A DNA stretch of 64,000 bases, taken from positions 318,719 to 382,718 of the forward strand of contig QKWP01000112.1 of NCBI GenBank assembly GCA_003550325.1. Reading direction: 5' to 3'. Every line of letters begins with the position of its first letter. Position 1 is the first letter of the stretch. Below the pieces are notes generated by a model. It ran no database searches and was not told the origin of the DNA. It worked only from the letters and a program-made list of their open reading frames with translations. Made by a program: the position numbers and the translations under genes. The DNA comes from Gigaspora rosea. Lineage: Eukaryota; Glomeromycota; Glomeromycetes; Diversisporales; Gigasporaceae. Positions 12,001-23,340 of this stretch are shown here, piece after piece.

Positions 12001-12157
12001 GGTCTAGCGATCTTAGCACAGCTTAGGTCGAGAGTAAATCAGCTCTTACCCCTATTTCCCTAAAATTCTCTTTTGATGTATACGATGTATAATCCTATAA
12101 ATTGAATTAATAAAGAATTAGAGGATAGACCTCGTTGTATAAAAAAAAAATATATAT

Positions 12158-12175
12158 ATATACGTTTAAACTTAA
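12158..12175 (+). repeat. Right 18-bp target site duplication of the LINE
   Basis: Exact copy of 4413-4430, starting within the TATATA stretch that follows the A10 tail. Confidence 0.85.
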
Positions 12176-12750
12176 ACACCAAAAAATAAAAAACATTTTA
12201 CTAATGTTGTGAATGAAAATTTTCAAAATCCTTTAAGAAGAAATAATTTCACTAGGAAAAACCATTTTTGGAATATATTTTGCGGAAAACGTTACTTTTC
12301 AAAATTCAGATACTGTATTTCGTTTTAGCTCTGAAACATTTCGGTTTTAACCTGTAATAACAAAAATTTCATATAAATTTGTAAAACCCGTGGCTGATGT
12401 AAACTTTACTTATTGGCAGCTTCGCATTCAATAACTATATATTATTTAGTTTGCTGTAGATATATTTTGTAGATTCGTTTCAAATATCAAACTGTAAGTT
12501 CTGAATTCATTTTAGAAATTATGTTAATGATATGGATAAAATATTACGTAACTTCACGTTAAATTTAAACCACAAAATTTAGTTATATGAACTTTAAAGT
12601 GTTTAGAAACTTAAATTTTTTCACCGTTAATTTGTATGATTTTAATACATAAAAATTAAATCGTGGATTATTTCATTCGTAAGCATACAATATTAAATAT
12701 TTATGTTATTTGGCCTTTAAAAAGAGTAACCGTTTTATAACTATGCTTAC
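12176..12750. other. A+T-rich DNA, nothing recognised
   Basis: This is the other half of the pre-insertion site; joined to DNA left of 4413 it shows no convincing frame or RNA gene. Confidence 0.4.
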
Positions 12751-13290
12751 TAGTGATGCAAACGGTTTGAACTGGGCCGCGAGTCAAATGACTAAGCCGA
12801 GCCGATTAATGGCTCGGCTCTAGACCTTGAAGCCGAGTATGGAGCCGCGAACCGATAGATCTATCATTATCCAATAGTAAACGATTAAGAATACTCACCG
12901 TGATTTATTTATTTAATTGTTCGGGTAATGCAGTGTTAGTTGTATTGAATTTAAACTCATATTTCGCTAAAAAAAAAAAAAAAAAAACAAAAAACAACAT
13001 CGCTACTTTCGAGCTATCCAGTATATATATAGTAGGCGATTGGATCAAGTTGATATTAATTAAAGTGAGAGTAGATTCTTTCGTATTTGAGACTAAACTT
13101 TTTACTTTTTACATGTTAAATAATTTTTAATAGGACAGTTCATGTCTGATTGAATAGTTTCCTTATCAGTTATACAGTAGTAGTGGTGGCTCAGCTCGGC
13201 TTAAGGTTAATCAGTTCACAAACGGTTCGGCTAGGCTTAGTCAATGCAAGCTGTGAGCCGAGCCGAGCCGAGTCAATAATGTCAACTATA
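12751..13290. repeat. GGCTCGGCT motif clusters, probable decayed hAT-like element(s)
   Basis: Motifs based on GGCTCGGCT and AGCCGAGCC occur at 12795-12850 and again at 13188-13275 (GAGCCGAGCCGAGCCGAG). The left cluster starts after TAGTGATGCAAACGG and the second after TAGTGGTGGCTCAGC, both hAT-like starts. CAAACGG followed by TT recurs at about 12758 and 13220. I found no clean 8-bp duplication, so I call it only as a repeat. It is GC-rich against an AT-rich background. Confidence 0.45.
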
Positions 13291-13430
13291 CTACTGCTGG
13301 CCATATAATATTTCAATTTAGTTAATATCAGATATATGGGTATATGTTATATTATTTTTATCGACAAAATTTAATCAAAAAGAAGTACATATAAATTATT
13401 ACAAAAATTTTATTAATTTACATGACCAGA

Positions 13431-15579
13431 TTACCTATAACGTAAAAAACGAATCAAATCCATCTTAGTTGTAACAGCTAAGGCCCATTTCCTTTCACTA
13501 TCTGTAACAATGGCAAAACTGTGTTTTTCAAAAAATTTTGCCAATTCATATAATGGTGTATCAGGTGTGATTATTTGATATATTTGACGACGTCTATGAT
13601 TCGGAGAATTTCTACTTCCAAAGGTAAACATCCATTTAGAAACTTCATCAGTTAGAGTCGCATCACCAGAGTCCAATTTATCTTGAAGAGATGTTAATGA
13701 CACATAACCAAGAAGTTTACGATGCGAATCAGTCACTGGTAACTGTGAAAATTCTCTTTCAACCATTAGATCGAGCGCTTGGGCTATTGTTACATTAGGT
13801 AACACGGTAACAGCCGCTGGTAATTGTAGGTCTTCTACACTTGCCTAGAGGTAATAAATACTCTTGTTATCAAAAACATCGAGATAATAATTAAGTAATA
13901 GCATAAAGTCATGATATAAATGTCTCTGGTTACCGCTCTATATTTTTCAATCCTCTGGTACTCAAGTCTCTGAATAGTTTGCTCATCCATCAGATCATTT
14001 TCTAAAAGCCAATCTTCTGATAACAATGTACTAGAATAATTTCGTGCGGTATCATTCAAAATACAAAGTATACGTGCCTTGTTATTTGGAGGGATATTCT
14101 TCTGTATGTAAGACAAAGCTGCATTAACAACAGATCCTGATGATGGTCCTATTCAAAAACATTTACTATTTGTATTAATTATTATTTAAAAAAAAAAAAG
14201 CATGCATATACCAAGATTAAGTAAACGTACCAGCCATAAATCCCTCACTAATCAATTTTCTTGCTGCAGCAAATGATTCCTTATCACTGACTTTTATCCA
14301 TGCATCAATAAGAGAAACATCCAAAATAGAAGGTGTGAAATTATTGCCAATGTCTTCAACTTTTTGGTCCTTTTTAAATATAAAAAATTCATTAAGATTG
14401 TCTGAAGCAATTTTATCAAAACAATATTTAAACTATTATACTAAATACCTTTGTGGTTGATGAATCTGTCAACTTATTTTCTTTTATCCTTGAATATTGA
14501 GGTTCCACTGCCAGAACCTACATACAAATTAAGGTGTATTATATCACTTTACAGATTTATAAACTTATATGTGTATTAAATTTGACGTTTGATGAATCAT
14601 CAACGTTTAAAATAATCCCTTTTAAGTACCTTTAACCCTGGTATCCGTCCCTTAAGGTTTTTAGCGAGTCCAGTGATGGTACCTGCATAACAAAGTTAAT
14701 TAATAATTAATGGGCCTAATGGGTTTAACCATAGATAATATCTCACCTCCGGATTCAACTCCAACAACAAGAATATCAAGTTTCCCATTAACTTGTGTAT
14801 AAATTTCTTCAGAAGTTTCTTCGTAGTGTGCTTGTACATTACTTTGATTTGTAAACTATAAATTTTTTAAATATTAGCTACGAATTAAATTCTTTAAAAA
14901 TTTGTTTTAAAATTTTATTAAATTTTTACCTCATCGATTACAACAGAATTTGCAATTTCAGTTGATAATTTTATTGCTAAATCAAAATTACTTTCAGCAT
15001 GTCCAGGTCTAGCTTCATTTGGAGTTCTTATAATTTCAACACCTAATGATTTTAAAATACGAATACGATCGATGCTTGTACGTTCCGGCACAAGTGCAAT
15101 AGTTTTATAACCTTTTCTTTGAGCCAAAAGTGCAATACTTATACCTATTATTAAATAGATTTAACTTTATATAATAAAAATATCAAATTATTTTTTAGAA
15201 AAAAATTTTTTTTTTACTAACCAAGATTACCACTTGTAGGTATTAATAAAGTTGAATTTGGACCAATTTTATTAGATTTTTCCGCATCTATTTATTTTCA
15301 AGAAAAATCTGAGTATTACATTGGATTTTATTCATCAATTCTAATAATATTTAATAATAATCATTATATCATACCAGATAATATTTTTTTTGCAACACGA
15401 TCTTTAATACTTCCTGACAGGCAATTTGTATACTCTAATTTAGCCAGTAACTCTATATCATTAGACGTTGATATAGATGTATCCGAATTAATATTGGAAA
15501 TGTTTAAACGAACTATTGGAGTGTTGCCTATTATTTCAGATATGTCATTATATATTGGTGGTTGTGGAGGTCTCGACAT
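13431..15579 (-). CDS. CYS4: Cystathionine beta-synthase-type PLP enzyme with C-terminal CBS pair
   Basis: Family reaction: serine + homocysteine to cystathionine, PLP-dependent, cytosolic. Nine exons (minus strand): 15579-15375, 15287-15222, 15144-14930, 14855-14747, 14682-14630, 14517-14449, 14369-14231, 14148-13934, 13844-13431. All junctions are GT-AG and in phase; the product is 494 aa, near the usual fungal length of about 500. The ATG at 15579 begins MSRPPQPP; there is no heme-binding extension, as in yeast. The Schiff-base lysine is K59 in SGSIKDR, the substrate loop is TSGNLG (86-91), the phosphate loop is ESGGT (196-200), then PSSGS (287-291). Two CBS motifs fill residues 358-494, a regulatory pair. 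Family-typical sequences are SGNTG, GTGGT and GGSSG or GGSAG, so three cofactor-loop positions differ. It could be a divergent paralogue. The symbol is by homology only. Confidence 0.88.
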
Positions 15580-15591
15580 TTTTTTTTTCAA

Positions 15592-16431
15592 AGGTGCGAA
15601 ATTTAGCTAAGAAATTACCGTATAAATTCACAAAATATTAAGATTATTTATTTGATTTAATCTTTNCGGTTAATCGATATATATCGTTATTTTTTAATCG
15701 ATATAAAACGATTAACAATTATATATCGATTAATATCTATACATAAATTTCCTGATGTTTGATTGATGCTGACTAAATCTTTTTTGCTTTGATTGTTTGT
15801 AAGATCAATATCTTTAAACTCTCATGGGCTTTCTTAGCAGTTGCAGTTGGTAGTTGAGTTGCTCAAGAGCACGTTTTCTTTTAATAATTAGAATATTTTA
15901 TGTGTTCTAGCATATTTTATTAGATTCTTAGCTTCCAGTGCCAATTTCTAACGTAGTATTAGTAAGTTTTAATAGTCATGTAAATGACAATATAAGGCTG
16001 ACTAATAGTTTATCCACAATCAACCCCTTAGAAAACGATACAAGGGTGGACAAGTGAAAATAAAGATAGTGATAATTGTATTAAAGAATTTCAACTTTAA
16101 GCCACATGAAGATGTAATCAAACAAATTCTTGTAATAAATTAGTTAATATCCAAAATGTTGATAATATGGAATATGATGGAATACATAATTGGGTAAGAA
16201 ATTGTTTTTTTAATAGTTAAATTAAACAAGATGAGCATAAAGCATATCAAAAAACAGCAGAGATGAGTACGCAAATTGAACATCCAATGTTGGATATTAA
16301 TATGACGAAAGGATTGAAGTTGAACCATAATCAAATAAGAAATTGTTATTTTAATAATGCGGTGAAATTATTCAAGAAAAGCTTTTTGTTGAAATACTAA
16401 AGGTGGTTTCTTATTTGTCATGACAGAAAAA
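15592..16431. other. Upstream region of the CBS gene; ATCGAT-rich patch and one ambiguous base
   Basis: One unresolved base (n) lies at 15666. The next 75 bases hold repeats of TTAATCGATATAT and its inverse, resembling the motif at 60730-61270. The rest shows no frame or RNA gene. The promoter is presumably here but I see no definite element. Confidence 0.45.
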
Positions 16432-16605
16432 TGGCACAGTCTTATAATCACTGACTATTTCTGATCCTTTTGATAGTTTGAAATTAATATATATAGCATT
16501 TAATGTTATATAATGTAAATGCATTTCGGACTATCAGAAGAATCGAAAATATCAGTGATCATAAAACCATAACATTTTTATGCCATAACTAATCTTTATC
16601 AAAGC
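16432..16605. repeat. Short inverted-repeat element (~170 bp)
   Basis: The arms TTATAATCACTGACTATTTC (from 16441) and the complementary ATATCAGTGATCATAA near 16550-16566 continue through GATAGT/ACTATC blocks. They are imperfect, with ATGGCA and TGCCAT at the outer tips. No coding capacity. Confidence 0.6.
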
Positions 16606-16747
16606 GAACGTTTTTGAAATTTTCTAATCATGTCATATTTCTTATAACTAATCTTGAAATCTTAGTTCAAGAAATCTGCACTACAAACTCAGCACATATT
16701 CAAACGCTTGTTAACTATTTTAAATATTATAAATGAGATGCTTGGAT

Positions 16748-17020
16748 TAGGGCTGTTCTCAAGCACTTCCCTCTATATGATTTGCTAGTAATCAAAGTTC
16801 TGCTCAATTATTTCAGTTAATTAAGATTTTAATAGTAATTTGCCAAAAATTCATTGTGCAAAAATGTGGATTTTAAATTTTAGCCAATCAGCACAACTCT
16901 ATAAAAAAAAATGTGTGACAGGTTCAGGTTTTTTGATTTAAATTATTAATTACTATATATTTTTTTAGTCAATTAGACCATTTTATTAATCATTTAGGGA
17001 GGCACTTAAGAACAGCCTAG
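16748..17020. mobile_element. MITE with TAGGGCTGTTCTCAAG ends
   Basis: The left end TAGGGCTGTTCTCAAGCACT, continuing TCCCT, is matched at the right by AGGGAGGCACTTAAGAACAG, continuing CCTA. It is about 273 bp. GAT occurs just outside both ends (a possible 3-bp duplication), which fits PIF/Harbinger better than hAT but is not decisive. Confidence 0.65.
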
Positions 17021-17506
17021 ATAGTTAAAAAAATTTGTTTTAGGTAGCTTTTTTGATAGGACACTTTGAAAATGTATTTATATGATCATTAAATAGTTGT
17101 ATTTATGATTAATTAATAAAGAATACAATTATAATTCAAATTATTAAAATGAAATATACCAGTATATACTATAAAAAAATTAAAAAGGCATCGAAAAATG
17201 AAGTTTTTTAGAGAAGATTAGGGGGTTAAGATTAGTTAGTTTTCGAGTAGAGTTTATATTAAGCAAGTATATAGGTTTTAGAGGATTAAATAGAAACTCA
17301 CATTTCATTTTAAACTGATTTCTTTACGATTCGCGAAATTAAGATATAAAATATAAAATAATTTTATTTTTTAAGATAGATTTTAAACTAGTGAATAGGT
17401 AGTGAGCTCTAAACTATCGAGTAGGCTAGGTTGGGTAGATTTTAAACATGCGGGTAGATTGAGTTACGCAGGCTCTAGTGAGTAGGTTAAATCTTAAAGA
17501 AAATAA

Positions 17507-17684
17507 AAATCGATTAGGACGGCCATCAAAAATACTGGTTATGTTCAGCATGTAAATATTCAATGCAGGGTCAAAATTTTCGTAGTGATAGCTTTAAAGA
17601 TCTAGTACTAATTTGTCTGCTGCAATTGTTGTAAATAGTGCTAATTATATGACCTGTATTTTGATGACCGTCCTGGTCGATTTT
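17507..17684. mobile_element. MITE with AAAATCGA..GGACGG ends (~178 bp)
   Basis: AAAATCGATTAGGACGGCCA with ATCAAAAATAC on the left is mirrored by GTATTTTGATGACCGTCCTG, then GTCGATTTT, on the right. The arms are about 30 bp with three or four mismatches. The target duplication was not identified. Confidence 0.65.
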
Positions 17685-18556
17685 GTTATATAAGACATGT
17701 TAGCCATTTTTATATTACTATGAGGCGATTAGCCAATCAACAATCTCTCGCCCACTAGTAGAAAATATGAAGAAAACAAATACAATGTTTTAACAAATAA
17801 TTGTAAACACTTTGCTTACTAGATTACCTATAGCATAAAATGTTTTTCTCAGGTTCAACCGCGAATAGATTTTATAAGAGCAATGGTAAAAAGAGAAGAA
17901 GAAATAGGTTGTAATAACTCTATTCTGCTATCTACAAAACTTTCTTGTACCGCTTATAGAGAAGTGTATTTATAGAAAAAGAAATAGTAGTAGTCTTTTT
18001 TAATTTTTAATAGTTGCTCTACTTTGTTTAATGTATTAGGTGTAAATCGAGTTTGTATAAGAACAAAATAAAATTTTCAATTATGCTATATATTTGAAAA
18101 TTTTACTTTGCATTCATAACGCAGGAATATGCTCTTCTTATGCAAATCTAATTTATCTTAATACTGTACATTAAGGTAGAGTAGCTATTTAAAATCGAAA
18201 AAAACAGAAAAATATATTACACGAAATTTATTAAACAGATCAAATAGTCGTACACTTACAGAGAGATGAAGAGAGAGCTTATGGAAAGTGTACTTATAAA
18301 GAGTCGATATTTTTTTCGAATATTATATAAACCACCAAGCTATTGTTTTTAAATAATGTGCACTTATAGAAAGTTACCGAAATAAACTAACCAAAGAAAA
18401 AAAACTATATACATATACTATAGTATATAAAAATCTTCACATTTACAAATTGGAATTTTCATTAATTAATTTGCGTTACAATTACTTAGTAAATGTAGAT
18501 CATTTTCTCTGATTGACTTGCGGATTATCAATTAATAAATTAAAAAACAAATTAAA
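17685..18556. other. A+T-rich DNA with scattered CTTATAGA motifs
   Basis: Short copies of CTTATAGA or TTTATAGA next to GTG occur at about 17950, 18250-18300 and 18360, in both orientations. They resemble the ends of the TACAGTC foldback family, so old fragments are likely. No gene seen. Confidence 0.35.
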
Positions 18557-18859
18557 TACAGTCAAATCTCTATATAATCACACCCTCGGGATACAAAAGT
18601 TGTAATTATATAGAGATGTGACTAATATAGAGGAATTCTATATAATTACTATTATAATAAAATTGCATATAAAAAAAATTGTGATTATATAGAAGTTTTA
18701 ATAAATAAAAATTTTTATTTTTTAAATAATCGATTATCTTTTCTACTTATAAAAGCTAAAATTATACTAAGAAAATCGAAAAAAATGCTATAAGTAATAT
18801 CGTTCAAGAGACAAAATTACATATATTCTAAAATTTTTAAATAATTTGAATAACATTTT

Positions 18860-19344
18860 ATTATTACACTTTTACAATTTACGTTTAGGCAAAAAAATTT
18901 AAAAAAATTAAAATTTTTTTAACTTAATCGTAAATTATAAAAGTGTATTAATAAAATTTTAACCAAATTATCTCAAAATTTTAGAGTATATATAATTTTG
19001 TATCCCGAACAACTTTACTTAGATCATTTTTATCGATTTACTTTAGATAATTTTAACTTTAATATGTAGCTACGATATATGATTATTTTAAAAAAAATTT
19101 AAAAAATTTTTTTTAAAATAATCGTATATCGTAGCTACATATAAAAGTTAAAATTATCTAAAGTAAATTGCTAAAAATGATCTAAGTAAAGTTGTTCGTA
19201 ATACAAAATTACATATACTCTGAAATTTTGAGATAATTTGGTTAAAATTTTATTAATACACTTTTAAAATTTACAATTAAGTTAAAAAAATTTTAATTTT
19301 TTAATTTTTTTCGCCTAAACGTAAATTGTAAAAGTGTAATAATA
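18860..19344. repeat. Near-perfect ~485-bp palindrome centred at about 19100
   Basis: The arms run from TTACACTTTTACAATTTACG (about 18866) inward to the centre AAAAAATTTAAAAAATTTTT and out again to CGTAAATTGTAAAAGTGTAA at 19320-19340. GTAGCTACGATATATGATTA and its complement flank the centre closely. Each arm is about 240 bp with few mismatches, enough to form a long hairpin in single-stranded DNA or RNA. Confidence 0.75.
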
Positions 19345-20024
19345 CAGTCAAAATCATAAGTATTCCACCACCTCTAACTTTTTAAATTTAATTAATAAAA
19401 AATTAGGATTAAAATCAAAAATTTCAAAAACTTAGTATGTTAAAATTCAAGCATTTTTATAGTAGTGACAAAAAATTTGAGTCAATTTGATAAGATAGTT
19501 GTTGAAAAATTAATTTTTTAATTTTGAATTTAAGTATTAAAAGGTATCATAGAAAAAAGTTGTGCGACTAGGTTTTTATTAATTTTAATATAGAAAATAA
19601 TTTATTTTTTATATTAATAAAATTAATAAAAACCTAGTTGCACAACTTTTTTTCTATGATACCTTTTAATATTTAAATTCGAAATTAAAAAATTAATTTT
19701 TCAACAACAATCTCATCAAATTGACTCAAATTTTTGTTACTACTATAAAAATGCTTGATTTTTAACATACTAAGTTTTTGAAATTGTTGATTTTAATCCT
19801 AATTTTTTATTAATTTTTGATTAATTTTAATTGTATTTTTTATTTTTTTAAAAAAAATTTAATCAAAAAGTTGGCTCCCATCTAACTTTTGTTGTAGTAA
19901 TTAAAAAATTATAAAAAAAATCCACTGATCTATATTTATAGAGTACTATTTACTGTGCAAGTTTCAAAGCTGTATCTTTTAAATTTAAAAAGCTAGAGGG
20001 GTAGGATACTTATGATTTTGACTG
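19345..20024. mobile_element. Inner foldback element inserted in the outer one (TA duplication)
   Basis: The ends CAGTCAAAATCATAAGTATT and complement are flanked by TA at 19343-19344 and 20025-20026. Nearly the whole 680-bp element is a palindrome centred near 19600; arms of about 200 bp include AGTTGTGCGACTAGGTTTTT and its mirror. It interrupts the right arm of the outer element, whose arm sequence resumes at 20027. It is thus the younger insertion. The CAGTC tips match the outer element, so one transposase family probably moved both. Confidence 0.8.
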
Positions 20025-20443
20025 TAAAATGCTATTCAAATTATTTGAAAATTTCAGGATATATGTAATTTTGTCTCCTGAACAATATTACTTATAGCAT
20101 TTTTTCGATTTGCTTAGTATAATTTTAACTTTTATATGTAGAAAAGATAATTGATTATTAAAAAAAACAAATTTAAAAATTTTTATTTGTTAAAAAATAA
20201 TAATTAATAACTTAAAAAATATTTATAATAATAAAATAATTAATTCAAAATATTATAATAATAATGTGATTATGTAGGGGTAGTTTTTATATAGATAGTA
20301 AATAAAAAATTGTGATAGTGATTATAATACAAATGTGCTTATATAGAGATAAAAATTATAGTAAAAAGGTTGGTAAACTTACAAAAGTGACTATATTGGT
20401 TTTGTGACTATATAGAGGGTAACTATATAGAGGTTTGACTGTA

Positions 20444-21179
20444 ACTTTATTTTTAAAGCCTTTCTCTATATTTTTATAAAAAGAAAAACTGTTCTAGCTA
20501 TACTAGTTATTTTTTATAACATTTTAAAAATAACCAATTTCGCTTGTTGATTTAAGGATTTTTGCACTGTAGTTCAAAAAAAAATTACTACTTATCTACT
20601 AGACTTTGTCTCTAATCTCTACTATCCGATTTTCTAGCGAAAAAAAACTTATACTAGTAATGCAAAAAAAACACAAATAAACCAAAAAAAAAACAAAAAA
20701 AAATACTATAATACGCATTTCTAGATCTGAACTAATTTAGATCTAAATCTAGATAGTAGAGATAGAGATCGGACTAAGAAGATGAACCGATCTCTAATCT
20801 GGCATCGATACTACTATTGGAAAATATATCTCCCAAGAAAATATATCTCATGTGAAAGATGCCTATAATTTTCCTTAGCTTAGCACAAAAAAATATTACC
20901 AAAAAAAAAACTTTTTAGAAAAAAAATCATATAAAATCAAAATAAGACTTAAAGTTATCAAACTTTTTATATATAATGCCCATATCTAACAAATTATAAA
21001 AAGTTATTTAAAATTATAATTAATTATTTAAATTATTAGATATTGTAGCTAAAAAGCTGTCTAAATTTAGTACAGATAAATCCAAACTATTAAAAAAAAA
21101 CCAATAAAACCAATTTTATTTTCTAAAAAAATATTTTATTCTCTAAAAAAAAAAAATTTAATTTTTATTTTATATTTTT
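20444..21179. other. A+T-rich DNA, nothing recognised
   Basis: Homopolymer-rich sequence. A short AGATCTAAATCTAGAT-type patch at 20725-20760 is palindromic. No gene. Confidence 0.4.
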
Positions 21180-21400
21180 CATTAGCACATTTCAAATATA
21201 AGATTTATAAAAATTACTCTATTAGCATTTTTTTAAATATATTCTTTTTGTCTATTAGCTGTTTTCAAATATAATCTTTTTATCCAATACCTACTTTTTA
21301 AATATAACCTTTTTTTTTAAAAAAGGCCTCTATTAGCAATTTTTTAAATATGATCTTATTTAGATTGTTTAGAGTCCTGCTCGAATACATTATGAAATTT
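21180..21400 (-). repeat. Dispersed repeat, inverted copy of 51050-51235
   Basis: Blocks TTAGCACATTTCAAATATAA, TTAGCTGTTTTCAAATATAA and CCAATACCTACTTTT are the reverse complement, in reversed order, of blocks at 51080-51225. GTTTAGAGTCCTGCTC at its end matches the GTTTGGGGTCCTG tip of the element at 51036-51563. Apparent small frames here are accidental. Confidence 0.65.
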
Positions 21401-22144
21401 TGTTTAAAAACTTTCATAAAACTGTTTGGCAATATAAGTAATGATGAATTAGATCTTAGTTTAAAAAATCTTTGGAAGGCCATTTGTCAAAGTTAAAATG
21501 TGGGAATCTAATTTATATTGAAATTGATAAATAATATTTGAATACATCTATTAGCTAATTTTCAAGTTTTTATATACTTTTTTATAAGTACTCGATAATC
21601 ATTTGCTATTTTAGTATTCCATTAACTATTCTTATAATCTTGTTTACAAATTAAACTATTTAAACAAATCCTGCATTTTTTGCTACAAACTTCTCACCAA
21701 CTGGAGCACCAACTACTGCTTTTTTATCAACAATATCTTGATTTTTTAGATTTTCTATAAGCATAACTATTGTAAGTTTTGTTCTTTGATTGTTTGTTTA
21801 AATGTTATGTTCTCTTTAGAAGTATTATTAAATTATTGTCAATTTAAAAATAACTGAATCTTTTAGAAGAAAATAAAATGCTTTGGAGAAGTTTTTTTTT
21901 TGTAATATACAATATTAATAGTTACTGTACATAGTATAGTGGTGATTGGACTTATCAATTTGTTATGTTTTGGATTATATAATCTTTAACTTACAAGTCA
22001 AAATATATCACATATTTGTAAAGTAACTATTCTTTTATCTATTAGAATATAAAATATATTCATCTTTGTAATAGTAATTTAACTTTTAAAACAAAAATTA
22101 GTTTGAATAAAATTTAATTAAACTTAATTTTTATTCCTGATCTA
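21401..22144. other. A+T-rich DNA, nothing recognised
   Basis: No frame longer than noise, no inverted ends and no RNA gene found. Confidence 0.4.
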
Positions 22145-22146
22145 TA

Positions 22147-23340
22147 CAGTGCCCGGAAGTGGATCACCGGAAATTTTATAGGTAAGATATAATACGATAA
22201 TCTTTTTTTGTCGATTTTTTTTTATATACATATTCGTTGCACGTAATTTGTTTTTTTTTTGAAAGTACAACTATTTTTTTTTTTATGAGAAAAAAAAACC
22301 CCGCAAAGAGCTCAGTCAAGATCAACGAAGCCGTATTATCGGCGCTTACCTGTGTGGTTTTAAGCCACTTCATATTGCCCAAGCTCTCAGTTTCCCGAAG
22401 TCAACGATGTATAACACTGTTAAACGGTATGAAGAAACAGGTTCCGAACACCCAAACAAACGCCCTGGCCCCCACGAAGTTCTTTCTGAGCGTGATAAAC
22501 GCGCTTTAGTCCGTATTGCAAATACAAATCGTGGAGCACCGCTGGCCGTCATCACTAATGAGCTAAATCTTCAACTCGGAACAACACTTACTGACAGAAC
22601 CACCCGAAAGTATCTCCATGACTTAGGTTGGAAAAACTGTGTAGCCTGTAAAAAACCTTTTTTGAACGAAAGAAAAGCACAGGTACGAAAAAAGTGGTGT
22701 CGTGAGCATTTAAAATGGGCCAACGAATGGCAAATGGTCGTTTTTTCTGACGAGTCAAGATTTTGTCTTCACAAATCGGACGGTCATGCAAGAACTTGGC
22801 GTCGAGTTAATGAAAAATATCACAAAGAATGTGTAAATCCAACTGTGAAGTTTGGTGGTGGCTCCGTAATGTTTTGGGGATGTTTTTCTTGGTGGGGCGT
22901 TGGACCGTTGGTTGAAGTAAAAGGTAATATGAATTCGGATAGTTATATTAATGTACTCGCGAACCATTTTATTCCTTGGGCAAATTCTTTGTTAGAAAAA
23001 TATCCAAATGAGATAGAATTAATATTCCAGCAAGATTTGGCTTCTGTCCATACGTCCGAATATTCAGAATGGTGGATGAAATCGCATGACTTTAACGTGT
23101 TAGATTGGGCGCCCTATAGTCCTGACCTAAATCCTATTGAAAATCTTGGGAACATCTTGATTCGGCGGTGCGTAACAAAAGACCAATGCCTGAAAAGCGA
23201 GAAGAATTAGTTAAATATATAACAGAAGAATGGAATAAGATTTCAATTGAATATCTTCGTTCACTAATCTATAGTATGCAAGGTCAAACGATGGCGGTTT
23301 ATAAAGCCAAGGGATGGCATTCGAAATATTAAAACTTGCG
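22147..23340 (+). mobile_element. Tc1-type DNA transposon, right end not found
   Basis: TA followed by CAGTGCCCGGAAGTGGATCA at 22145-22166 is a typical Tc1 left end. It precedes a transposase frame that stops at 23330-23332. I could not find the complementary CCGGGCACTG to the right within several hundred bases. A candidate GGGGTAAGTCAGTAGAAAAG-like sequence on the opposite strand near 23495-23530 does not match the left end. The right end is therefore lost or diverged. Confidence 0.7.
22285..23332 (+). pseudogene. Tc1/mariner (DD34E) transposase, two frameshifts
   Basis: About 348 codons, the family's usual length. The ATG at 22285 is one base out of frame with the body; an A9 run at 22290-22298 is one base short. 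The body reads in one frame from about 22305 to 23160: helix-turn-helix (GAYLCGFKPLHIAQAL, TMYNTVKRYEETG), then DDE blocks VVFSDESRFCL (first Asp), GGGSVMFWGCFSWWG, IFQQDLASVHTS (second Asp, with the usual DNAPxH altered) and SPDLNPIENLGNI (Glu; the normal Trp is Gly). A one-base loss near 23159 shifts the C-terminus, which resumes as VRNKRPMP and ends GWHSKY. It would cut and paste at TA sites. It is inactive as it stands. Confidence 0.9.

Larger units (their letters stand above)
4431..12157 (+). mobile_element. Complete-length non-LTR retrotransposon (LINE), two ORFs, inactivated
   Basis: This 7.7-kb element is bounded by an exact 18-bp direct repeat and ends in an A-rich tail at 12140-12150, the signature of target-primed reverse transcription. 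The order is: 5' UTR (4431-4633), ORF1 (4634-6937), ORF2 (6930-12000) with APE-type endonuclease, reverse transcriptase, RNase H-like region and Cys/His knuckle, then a 3' UTR with AATAAAG at about 12109. It is clearly less A+T-rich than its surroundings. The full 5' end and exact duplication suggest fairly recent insertion. The internal stops and frameshifts show that this copy cannot move by itself. It most resembles the jockey/I-like elements common in Rhizophagus. Confidence 0.9.
18559..20441. mobile_element. Outer foldback element, TACAGTC family (TA duplication)
   Basis: The terminal repeats CAGTCAAATCTCTATATAAT and its complement near 20400-20441 are flanked by TA (18557-18558 and 20442-20443), as in mariner-like MITEs. 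The arms extend inward well beyond the ends: sequence near 18780-18870 (ATGCTATAAGTAATAT, ACAAAATTACATATAT) is mirrored at 20027-20110. Two further palindromes interrupt or form the centre (18860-19344 and 19345-20024). Without the inner insertion the outer element would be about 1.2 kb. There is no transposase. Confidence 0.8.

Noticed and set aside
12900-13130. A 76-codon plus-strand frame
   Set aside because: Contains a poly-Lys run from an A tract, has no homologous motif and lies between GGCTCGGCT repeat clusters.
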